From Chiridota heheva (lineage: Eukaryota; Echinodermata; Holothuroidea; Apodida; Chiridotidae), in contig JAIGNY010000132.1 of assembly GCA_020152595.1 (NCBI GenBank), forward strand, positions 1,082,501-1,146,500: DNA of 64,000 bases. Direction: 5' to 3'. Shown here in pieces: positions 24,967 to 35,245 of the stretch. The first letter of the stretch is position 1, and each line of letters opens with the position of its first letter. The notes under the pieces are model-generated. The model was not told the DNA's origin. It saw nothing but the letters and a program-made list of their open reading frames with translations, and made no database searches. The translations under genes were made by a program, and so were the position numbers.

Positions 24967-26679
24967 AGTATTACATTTGGCCTTTGTAATATCATAGTCA
25001 AGCTGAAAAGTATGAAAATTGGCTTATAGGTAGAGTTTTACGTTGTGAATATTTCTGAATATATACTTGGAAAAAATCAAGTTGGCCCTATTATTTTTTT
25101 TCCACTTCGTTTCCAATCATTAGCATTATAGCAAAAAGCACACATTTAGATACAATATGGCATAAATTGAAAACTTTCACATGAAAGTAACTGAACTGCT
25201 GACATGTCTAAATGAAGATTTTTCTAGCCTTGATCCTGTTTAAAGGTTATATAAATATATATATTTACTTCAAGTTATACCTTACCTTCCATGCTATAAT
25301 ATGCAATCTGGTCACACGACCTGATTCTAACGCACTTCTAACCGAACCTAAAAAACGCAGTAACCAGCCAAGCCCGACCTCCATAATACCTCTGTACCAC
25401 CTCACTCTTTTTCAGCGCGTTGTTGTCACTATCATCGCTGAAAACTGGTCACTTATTTTATTTTTAATTAACCTTTCTAACTCTTTTCTCTTCGGCAGCT
25501 TCTACCTGAAGGGTTTTTACGCTGCCTGTTCTCATCTGGCTCGCCTTTTCAAGTCTTCCGAGAGAAGGGTGAGATAGCCATGGGTCCGAGATTTCTTGGC
25601 CGACCTACACGACTTTACCCGTGTAGCCTACACTTAGGATAGCGGGTTTTGTCTCCATTCGTACATAGCGAGTGGCTAGTTCGAGAGCGTCCTACTCTCG
25701 TGGTGGGTGTTTTAGGTCCTAGAGCACAGGTTGTGCCTGTCTAGGGACCTCTCGCCCGGGAATTAGTCTTTTTCTCCCTTAGCCCCACCCACCTCGAGGT
25801 GACCCTAGCATTATACTATGTATAGTGTTTAACACGTTAGGATATTTCAGTACACCTTCTCGTATGCATTAGGCCAATTTCCTTTTCCGATTTTGGCGCA
25901 TGCGCATTGGGTCATAGTCACCGCTGGGTAAATGTGGGGTAGCCCTGTAACAACTCTAGGAGCTACAGTTGTTACTAGCGAGCTTATTTTCGTTTTCACG
26001 TTAACAGCATATGAATATTTTTATTTTTCTTACACAGATTTGAGATAAAATATTTAATTTTCAGGATTGAAATTGGGGTGTCGGAGAGACCGTGGGTGGG
26101 TCTCTCCGACGACCTAATTACAGGAAAATAATCTTTCCTTTTTATCTTTACAGACCTCAAGTACACAGTGGTTGGTGTTTCCCACGCTACCCGGCGCTAG
26201 TAAGGTCATTACGTTGGATCGTTTTCTCGGTTTCTAAAGTTTTCAGATAGAAAATTTTTCGTTTAAAATTTTTTCTGTTAAAGCAAGTGTTGTTGTTCTG
26301 TTTAGAATGCTATGCCTCGTCTCTCTTTAGCGTGTCCGTAAGATCATAGTTACTTTGCCGTGTTTAGGTTTGTACGCATGGACATACGTTCTTCTCTTAA
26401 GAAATTAATTTTTCAGTGAAGAATTTTTCTGTTTAAGAGAGTTTTGGTGTTCTGTTTAGACCGCTAGGCCTCGTCTCTCTTTAGCGTGTCCGTAGGATCA
26501 TACTTTGCCGTATTTGTGTAGGTCCGCATGGATATATGTTCTTCTCTTTTCAGATATAAAAGAAATTCACTGAGAAGGTTACGCTCTTAGAGGCGTTGCG
26601 CCTACAGCGTAACGGTAAGAGAGAGAGAGAGATAACCTCTTAGGGCGTTATAACGTCGCCTAAGTTGTAAACACGGTTC

Positions 26680-27450
26680 CAACGGTTCCATTGGACAGTC
26701 CCTGTCGATTCCACAGCCCTTGTAACGCGTTGAACGCTGGCTGCTGCGAGTCGGGGGCGGTTCCATACGGTTCGGAGTCCATACGGTTCCGCGGCCCGTT
26801 GTTACGGGCGAACGGTTCCATTGGACGGTTCCGTGAGTCCATACGGTTTCGCGGCCCGTTGTTACGGGCTTAACGGTTCCATTGGCGGTTCCATACGGTT
26901 CCGCGGCCCGTTATTACGGGCGAACAGTTCCATTGGGCGGTTCCATACGGTTCGCGGCCCGTTGTTACGGGGCGGACGGTTCCATTGGACGGTTCCATAT
27001 GGTTCCGCGGCCCGTTGTTACGTGGCGGACGGTTCCATACGGTTCCGCGGCCTGTGTTACGGGGGGGACGGTTCCATACGGTTCCGTTGGACCATCCCTG
27101 ACGGTTCCGCAGCCCTATGTGCGGGCATTGTGCGGTTCGGGACGGATCTTACGGTTCCGGGATCCATACGGTTCCGCGGCCCGTTGTTACGGGCGGGACG
27201 GTTCCGTGGTCCATACGGTTCTGCGGCCCGTTGTTCGGGCGGGACGGTTCCATTGGGCGGTTCCGTGATCCATACGGTTCCGCGGCCCGTTGTTACGGGC
27301 TTAACGGTTCCATTGGGCGGTTCCATACGGTTCCCGCGGCCCGTTGTTACGGGCTTAACGGTTCCATTGGGCGATTCCATACGTTTCCGCGGCCCGTTGT
27401 TACGGGCAGAAGGTTCCATTGGCGGTTCCGCGGCCCGTGTTTACGCGGGT
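26680..27450 (+). repeat. GC-rich hairpin-bearing tandem repeat inside DIRS-like copy B
   Basis: About a dozen imperfect units carry GGTTCCGCGGCCCGTTGTTA then CGGGC, separated by variable ACGGTTCCATTGGGCGGTTC blocks. Each unit contains GCCCGT-TGTT-ACGGGC, a perfect 6-bp stem with a 4-nt loop. Similar hairpins (CCCGTGTTTACGGG) recur at 28085-28245. Open frames in several phases on both strands come from this repeat structure and are not genes. Confidence 0.8.
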
Positions 27451-27469
27451 CCGTATTTAACGGGTTAAC

Positions 27470-30010
27470 GACATCGTGCGGTTTAATCGTTATCGCCCAC
27501 TAGCTACGTGGTCAGGTGACAGGTGACATTCTTGACAAGAAGTATAGCATTGACAGTTATTTTTCTTCTTGGTCCTGTAGCCATTAGCTACGCAGTTCCA
27601 CGGCTCGTGTGAACGCAATTAAGACTGTCTACGTTGAGCGTTACAAGTTCTGTATTTATTTTCACCAGTATCATGGACATGAAGGACAGGTCCCGGGTGT
27701 CGATGTTTTTACACCCAGGATGTCTCGTGATGCGAGCGTGCAAGCAAACTTCTTTAAATTACGCCCGGTGACATCCATCTCGTGTTACGGCGTGCAGATT
27801 ATGCTGCGTGTCAAATCCCTGTACTCTTTGCAGCGATTGGGATCTAGCGGCGTGGTCGGAGCACAGACTCCACCGCGACCGGTACTTTCAAAGAGCGGCG
27901 GAGAAAGTGGAGAAGCGACGGTCTGATAGGCCCTCTTCGTCTCCCCACCGCCACCCAGGTCCAAAGCCAGGGAGGCGGGCGCCGCCCACTCCTAAGCGGG
28001 CGCCTCTTGAAAGGCGTACACCGCACGGTTCATCCAGAAGTATAGCATTGAGACAGCTATTTTTCTTCTTGGTCCCGTAGCCAACGGCTACGACAGTTAT
28101 ACGGTTCCACGGCCCATGTTTACGGGTCCGTGCGGTTCCACGGTCCGTGTTTACGGGTCCGCACGGTTCCATTGGACGGTTCCGCGGCCCGTGTTTACGG
28201 GTCCGCACGGTTCCATACGATTCCACGGTCCGCGTTTACGGGTCCTTTCGCTTCCATTGGGCGGCTCCAGTGAGCGGAACTTATCTTTAATGGGATAACG
28301 ACACTGTACGGTTCACCGGTTATCGCCCACTAGCTACTACGCTCGTGGTCAGGTGACAGATGACTTTCTTTACAAGAAGTATAGCATCACGGCAGCTATT
28401 TTCTTCTTGGTCCCGTAGCCATTAGCTACGCAGTTCCACGACTCGTGCAAACGCAATTAAGATTGTCTGCGTTGAACATTACCGTTCCGTAATTATTTTC
28501 ACCAGTATCATGGGGCGTGGAGGACAGGTCCTCGGCGTCGATGCTCTACACACCCTTGATGACCCGGCATAGCGTGATAACGCTTCTTTGATTTACGCTC
28601 GGTCACATTCATCTCACGGCGTTACGGCGTGCAGATTATGCTGCGAGTCCATTCGTGGTACTCTTTGCAGCGATTGGGTTCAAGCGGCGTGGTCGGAGCA
28701 CTGACTCCACCGCGACCGGTATTTTTCAAGGTGCGACCGAGAGCGTGCGGCTCCGGTGTTCGGATGCGCACGGCTCCATAGTTTTGTAACGGGATATCGC
28801 ATACATCGCACGATTTACCCGGATATGCACCCGCTAGCTACGAGCTATGTGGCCAGGTGACAAGTGATAATCTTCACAAGTAGTATAGCGCCGTGAGAGC
28901 TATTCTATTCATGGTTCCGTGGCCATTAGCTATGCAGTTCCACGATCATGTGAACCCCATTTATACGATTATCCGCGTTGAACGTTACATTTCCGCAATT
29001 ACTTTCACCAGTATCGTGAGGCACGGAGGACAGGCCTCCGTCGCCGGCCGTCGATGCGCACGCACCTCAGAGGTCCCGCTTTGCATAGCGTGCAAACGCT
29101 TCTCTGAGACCGTACGGGCCTGTACGACTTTGGAGTTTTTGCAACAGGATAACGTACACTGTACGATGAACCCGAAGTTGAGTTCGCTAGCTAGGAAGCT
29201 GCTTGGTCATAGCTACGCTGTTCCACGGCCGTGTGAACTGCCTCTGTAGGATTTTCGCGTTGAGCGTCACAGTTCCGCGATGTTTGCGCCTATATCATCG
29301 CCGACGACGGGCAGGTCCCTAGTGTTGGTGCGTTCGGCGCCTTGACTGTCCTGCGATCGTCGCGTCGCATGTAAACGCTTCTTAGGTTGCGCTTTGGTGT
29401 TATCGACATGTTCAAACCCGTGTACACCGCTGTGGTCCTCGGTTCAGCGATGGGACGGTCGGCCAACAAGAGGCGGCGCCCACGGGGTCTTACGTGAGTT
29501 AGTCCCCTTTTTACGGCTAGTTGTAGAGCCATTGGATTCCTTGCATGCGGGTCCATTAGGGTCCGTGCGGCTCCGAACGGTTCCATACGGCCCCCCGCGG
29601 CTTGTTTTACGGCCCGTATGGGTCCGTAACACAACAAGCGGCTCCGTCCGGGGCATGGGATGACGTTTGGGTCTGTAGTGCTGCTTAGTTCTACAGCAAG
29701 GTAACACAACGTCACGTCACACCCGTTAGTTTCGAGATCCCCCGTCCGTGTGAGCTGACTTGGTGAGATTTTTCGCGTTGAATGTCACGGTTCCGCATAG
29801 TTTTTCACCAGTTCATGGACACGAGGGACGAGTCCCCGTTTGTCGACGTCACGCTCCCAGGATGCGTCGCGTGTTAGCGCTTGCTCGGGTTTCGAGGCCT
29901 AGCGCTCGGGTGATAAGATTTCCTTCTTTACGGGAGGCATACCATCAGGAGAGCTATTCCCTCCGTGTTACGTAGTTCCACGACCGTTCAAACTACTCTG
30001 AATGTGATTC
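27470..30010 (+). repeat. Decaying long direct repeats (about 0.5-0.85 kb) inside copy B
   Basis: The block from CGTTATCGCCCACTAGCTAC via AAGAAGTATAGCAT and CCATTAGCTACGCAGTTCCA to GTCGGAGCAC.GACTCCACCG at 27488-27880 is repeated at 28320-28720. Shorter, more diverged copies start near 28830, 29205, 29740 and 29960. Divergence increases 3'-ward. No protein similarity is recognised. Confidence 0.75.
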
Positions 30011-32663
30011 TTGCGTCGAACGAGACCTTGGCTCACATTCTACAGATATTAACGCGGTTTTACGACAACGTCACGATAAACCCGGTATCGGAACCGGGAT
30101 ATTGCGACCGTTAGCGCGTGTTGCAGTGTTCGCGGTCGCTTTTTCTTGCTGGGGCGTTTTTAGCGTTCGACGGCAGTCCCCACGCAGCGTAAGCCGCCCG
30201 GCCAGCGGCTCCGTGAGTGATTTTATACAAGCGGAGTTAACGGCCTATACCAGCGGCGGCTGTGTGGTAGAGGACCAGTAGCCATGAACTACTGCGTTCG
30301 CGGCCGTTTCTCTTACCGGGACACGTACTGAGTCGACGGTAGTCCCCTCTTCCCCACGCAGCTACCGGTTTCGTAGCTCCGTGAAGGAACAAACTCAGTT
30401 TACGACTCGATAGCTTGCGTGGCACGTGAACTCCTCCGTATTTCTTACGGCCTCAGTTTATATATATTTTACCTATTCTCAACGGAACGCGTGCTGTGTA
30501 CTTCTTCCCTACGCGTCGCCACTTACTCGGTGGCCCGTGGTGAATAGAGGTATAATGAGATAACGACTCACGTTACAGGTGTAGTGCGTTCACGCTATCG
30601 TGGACCTAGGCGGTCCTTTGGTACTGATAGCTACCGTTGGGACACGCGTACCAGTACCAGTTGTCCCCTCGGCGTAGCCACGAGCTTTTGCTCCGTGGTG
30701 CACAGCGACATCGCGGTGGACTCATGGTTTTTACTTGTCATGCTGGCGCCTTTGTAGACCCATAACGGATCTATTATACTTAACGGGTTGCGCGACTTTG
30801 TACGGCGTAAGTCCCCCCCAGTAGCCACGCCGCTTTTCCGCTCCGTGGTGCAGGGTGTTTAACGGTCCGTGTAGTATACACAGGACGTCACCTCTTTCGT
30901 GATTTCTACCCCAGTGTTGGGGTTTATGACTCATACGGTTGACGTGAGTACGTTACCCCCTACTTGTCAATATTACCTCCATGAAGGATATTTTTCTTGA
31001 CCATAGGTGGCCTTTTGTAGACAACCTTACGTTTGGGGTAGCTATTACCAACAACGGCACGTATGGTTCCTTCCATACTTTAACACCTTACAGCTGCTTC
31101 CTTGCGGTTTTGGCCTGTTACTTAACTGCCCGTACAGACATACGGTATTTGTTTTCTCCGCCCGTAGCCGTGAGGCCCGCGGTTTCAAGGTTGTTACTAT
31201 CGTAGAAATGCGTTAACACTTTCTCCAGTCAACTTCTTAGACGAGTTTCGCTGTTGATAGGCGTGGCCTGGAGCTCGCGCGGTCCTGCAACTGCTACAGT
31301 TTTCGGACCTCGCTTGGGTGCCGTCGACTATGTTGTGCGGCTCCGCGTCTTACGACCCATGCCGTCTCACAGCTACATAGCCTTACGGTTGGCAGCCCTT
31401 CTTGTATCGTTTTATATTAACGGCCTGCCTTTTGTTTCGCTAGCCTTTGATTTTTGGTCAGTCGGTTTCAACAACCTTTGCTCAGGGTCGGCAGCTTTTT
31501 CTGGGCTGCGGATGGTGTCGTTCAGTCCCTCCGCTTTACACGTTCAGTCGGTGGTGGTCACACCCTTTGGTGGTTGTGCGGGTGCTCCCGCCTGGTGTCT
31601 GGAGCGAAGTTTTCACCCGTCAGATATCACCGTCGGTGCCGGCGGGGCTTCTTGATCAAGGTCGGGGCACTTTTCTTGTGACCCCTTCTGTCGGAAACTT
31701 GACGGTACTTGACCCTTTTTCGTCTCGGCGCAGGGCGAACTTTGGCTGCTCGAGACCTTGCAGGCTTCACGTCGAGCCTCGGGTCAGGGACGATTTTTGT
31801 CTCTTTCCCGGGCTCCGGCGGACTGCATCTCAGTCCCGGAGCGCCGTTTGATGGTGTGGCCTCGGCCCGCCTTTCCTCGGCGTAGCATGGCTTTTCTGAG
31901 GGTGGTTCGCCCCTCCCGTTGTGGAGGTGGGCCCTCTCTCCAGCTTAGTTCCGTCATGAGCTCTGGGATACCTTGCAGCTATCCACCAGGGTTTTTCGGT
32001 GGGGTCTCACGGTCTTTGACTCGCGACCACTGGTGAGTTCTGGGAGATCTCTTCGTAGTGTGTCATGTGACATTTTCCTCCGATAGATCATCCAGTGGCT
32101 TTCTGTTAAAGTAGTCTGAACTGTTCATAGAACGCCGCGGTATGCACTCGGGTTGGGGCATAACCTCTTTTCACGGGATCTCGTGCGGCGTTCGAGAAAC
32201 CGCTTTTGCGGTTTTTCTCTTGTTTTTGGTCTGACTCACTTTTCGGCGTTCGTGTTCCCCGCTAACTTTAGCTCTTACGCGGTTATGCGCTAACGAATTT
32301 TTCCCTTGTCCGGGATTTCTTCAATTCGTTTCGTTGGTACACGCGTTCCCAATCGTAGTTTCCTCGCCGGTTCTGTCTCGTGGGCCGAATCCGGTGTGGC
32401 TTGTGGCGTTTTTGTGGACACTTTGCTGTAATTGTGTCCAAACGCTCTTCCGGTTGGCTTGTTTTTCTGGGCTTTACGCTCAGGTTCTTTCGAGGTTTGC
32501 CTCCGTTACTGTCAACGAATGGTGCCTTGTTCGGTTTGACTGTACCTCGCCGTGGTTTCCTATGTTTTAGTTCCTCCCACTCTTGAGGTCTTTCATCCTT
32601 CCGAGGTGAAGGAATTTAGTCCCTTTAAACGGGATTCGGTTCGTGTGAGTTTTCGTACCAGCC

Positions 32664-32697
<34 letters not shown>

Positions 32698-32736
32698 TGC
32701 GGCGATCTGAACTCCCTTCATATCCTCGGTTGCAAT

Positions 32737-32839
32737 CTGATTGCATATTATAGCATGGAAGGTAAGGTATAACTTGAAGTAAATTTACCCCGCTAAGCGT
32801 AGCGGGGATATTTACGAGAGTTATACTTACCTTCCATGC
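32737..32839. repeat. Internal complementary region of DIRS-like copy B, with hairpin
   Basis: It contains the complement of the left terminus (TTATAGCATGGAAGGTAAGG with TATAACTTGAAGTAAA). This is joined to the complement of the right terminus (CCCCGCTAAGCGTAGCGGGG, then TTACGAGAGTTATACTTACC). The CCCCGCTA-AGCG-TAGCGGGG piece is a perfect 8-bp stem, and the same hairpin sits at the right terminus (about 33029-33048). Confidence 0.7.
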
Positions 32840-33056
32840 ATCCCGCCCGCCTCCCCTCTTGTTCAGGCCTTGGTGGAATGTTGAGTGAGGTGGTACAGAG
32901 GTATTATGGAGGTCAGGGCTTGGCTGGTTACTGCGTTTTTTAGGTTCGGTTAGAAGTGCGTTAGAATCAGGTCGTGTGACCAGATTGCATATTATAGCAT
33001 GGAAGGTAAGTATAACTCTCGTAAATATCCCCGCTACGCTTAGCGGGGTAAATATA

Positions 33057-33589
33057 TGAATATAAATTACTTTAAACAACTTAATTAATATATGCCTTCA
33101 GACCAGTCCAAACAGTCCATCCCTACCCCACCCAACCCATTGCCTTAGAGCACTTTATGCATCACAGTAAAACAAGAGCTATGTAATAAATCATTAACAA
33201 GTTTCCTTTATAATGATCTACAGAAATTGGGAATGATGAATTGGGGTCTGTCTTGAGGGTTTCCTGTGATATATCACCATGATTGCAAAAATGAAATAAT
33301 TTGGGCATCCTGGCGTCCTGGTCCAACAGATTCGAATCCTGAATATGCTTTTTACTGTTTTGTGTAGGGTTAGGATTAGGGTTAGCTAGGGTCATGTGTT
33401 ATTTGGCTTTTTGTTGTCTTAATATGAAAAGAAACACTTCATAGCAGTTAGCAAGTACTGTATTACTACTCTTGTTGATACAAAGTTATAGTAGCGATAG
33501 TTATAGTAGTAATAATATACATTGATTTATATAGTGCTTTTGCTAAGTGCTGAAGAATGAATAGTTTTTGTGATTATATTTTTGTCCAG
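33057..33589. other. Intron 3, 3' end
   Basis: AT-rich intron sequence between the DIRS-like element and the acceptor of exon 4. It contains a short telomere-like phrase (GGGTTAGGATTAGGGTTAG near 33367) and nothing else notable. Confidence 0.6.
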
Positions 33590-33722
33590 TTAATCACAGC
33601 GAACCAATGGAGGTGGAGTCAGGTGTTGAAATTCCTTCCAGCAAAGCAACTGTCCTGCGGGGTCATGAACTGGAAGTCTTCAGCTGTGCTTGGAACCCCT
33701 GCCAAGATCTCTTAGCTTCAGG
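33590..33722 (+). CDS. TBL1XR1: TBL1XR1-family coding exon 4 (start of WD40 repeat 1)
   Basis: Residues 132-175 plus two bases. Acceptor TTTTTGTCCAG, donor GG|GTTCGT (phase 2; a weak donor). It encodes [20 protein letters not shown] followed by [20 protein letters not shown]. It aligns with the vertebrate segment leading into WD40 repeat 1 (VLRGHESEVFICAWNP...LLASGS). The GH and the hydrophobic core of the blade are present. Joining to exon 5 restores [11 protein letters not shown]. Confidence 0.93.
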
Positions 33723-33781
33723 GTTCGTATTCAGGGTAGTTTTTTGTTTGGATCATGCACATTAACTCAATAGATATTTAA

Positions 33782-35245
33782 GCCTTACTCTACCACGCAG
33801 CGATAATATTGCCGTTATGAAACTACCCAAAAATAAAATCGGGACCTTACCAAAATTCTATAGGGGTGCAAATGAAATGTCAACAAATTTGTCCAAATAC
33901 AGGAAAATCCTTCAAAGAAATACAATTTTAAGTGTTTCCAAGGGGCTGGGGGTGGGGTGGGGGTTCTGGCTTATTTATATTGGCAGGGGGAACCAGGGGA
34001 AATGCCATCCCCCCCTCAAAAAAAAATAGAAAAATATGGCCCTTTTTCAGAATCCAAATTGCTTCAAAGAAAATAATTTCCCCCTACATGGGACAGCTTG
34101 GCCTCCACCATTGGTCTCTTGCCCCAACATGTGTCTCTTTCCAACAACATGGGACCCTTTCCCCTTAAAATTTTAATCCTACTCCACTGCACCACAACCT
34201 CACAACATGGAATCGAGAATTCGCGAAATAGGTATATGGGCACTGTTGCACTACAAATTAAAGATTGATCTGTAAAGTTTCATCTAAAAGTACTATAATA
34301 AAGACAATTCATGTTAATCACTTCGGATTTTAGTGACCCATTTACTTCTTTATAATCCTTACAAGTAAATAATCCCAGCTAAATTACACTGTTTTTGCTT
34401 AATTTTGAACGGATCGGAACTAACATTAGCTATGCCTAACGTTAAGCCTAACGAGTAACGTTAGTGAGCATGAAGTTTAAAAAATGCACTCGCGATTTTA
34501 GAAATTTGAAAAAATCATTTCACCTGGTTCTGATAATCTTTAGGCCTCTTCTGGGTTGGGTCCAGGTACTAAAAGATCTCCATCACTGGCAATAGCCTTC
34601 TGACATTTTCTGATCCTCAGTTTCACTTTCAAACCAGATTCGGGATACACATTCTTCTGTCGTCTCAACGTAAATTAAAAAAAAATCTAAAATAACTTGA
34701 GTGACATAGCTATAAAACATTTTAGCAACGATCGAGGGGGTATGTTTTTTATTGCAGCAATCCATGTGAAAGCACATTGCTTTCACTACAGAATGGTGTT
34801 TGAAACTTCATTACGATATAGGGGCGGATCACATGATTTTTTAACAAAAAGGGTTAAAAAAAAATTTACCAAAAATAACAAAATTTTACATATTTTACAA
34901 ATAATTTTAAAATAATGATCAGGTATTAGCAAAATGAGATTAGATTTGGACAACATGACTTGTCTACATAATATGTTTTAAAAGAAAATATGTAAATTTA
35001 TGTTCTTCGCAATTTTTGTAAATTTTTCAAAAATATTCATTTTTCAGGACATTTGAAACAAAAAATTTGCCAAAAAAAAGTAAGTATAAATCCCCCAAAA
35101 AAGTACAATTTTATGAAAGATCTTTCCGAAATCTTTGCAATGAAGCTATTTGCACCCCTATAGAATTTTGGTAAGGTCCCGATTTTATTTTTGGAAAAAG
35201 GTAGTTTTAAAACGGCGATATTATCGCCGCGTGGTAGAGTAAAGG
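33782..35245 (-). mobile_element. piggyBac-like nonautonomous element (about 1.46 kb)
   Basis: TTAA at 33778-33781 is followed by GCCTTACTCTACCACG. The far end reads CGTGGTAGAGTAAAGG at about 35230-35245, next to TCAA, a likely mutated TTAA. Long subterminal inverted repeats match: AAATCGGGACCTTACCAAAA on the left and its complement near 35155-35190. The interior matches the remnant at 19250-20597. A minus-strand frame at 34583-34786 has an acidic segment (ETTEECVSRIWFESETEDQ) that could be a transposase N-terminal relic. It sits 55 bp after the donor of exon 4. Confidence 0.65.

Larger units (their letters stand above)
25259..33056 (+). mobile_element. DIRS-like retrotransposon, long copy (B) with satellite-like interior
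   Basis: Left inverted repeat 25259-25406 and right inverted repeat 32886-33056 are near-perfect reverse complements (for example ATACCTCTGTACCACCTC against GAGGTGGTACAGAGGTAT). An internal complementary region lies at 32737-32839. The 5' part (25406-26150) and 3' part (31470-32735) align with copy A. Between them are GC-rich hairpin repeats and long direct repeats with no intact protein frame. It has the same orientation as copy A, about 290 bp downstream. Frames near 31447-31851 are probably decayed coding DNA (perhaps RT/RNase H), but I cannot identify catalytic motifs. Confidence 0.65.

Noticed and set aside
26660..27503. Overlapping frames on both strands (GSIRFRGPLLRA-type)
   Set aside because: They follow the hairpin repeat inside the DIRS-like element and are open in several phases at once.
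32668..32695. Poly-A tail of a retrocopy
   Set aside because: The A-run lies inside DIRS-like copy B next to its internal complementary region. No retrocopied gene precedes it, so it is probably a simple A expansion.
33366..33392. Interstitial telomere (TTAGGG)n
   Set aside because: Only about three imperfect units, too short and irregular to claim a telomeric insertion or fusion.
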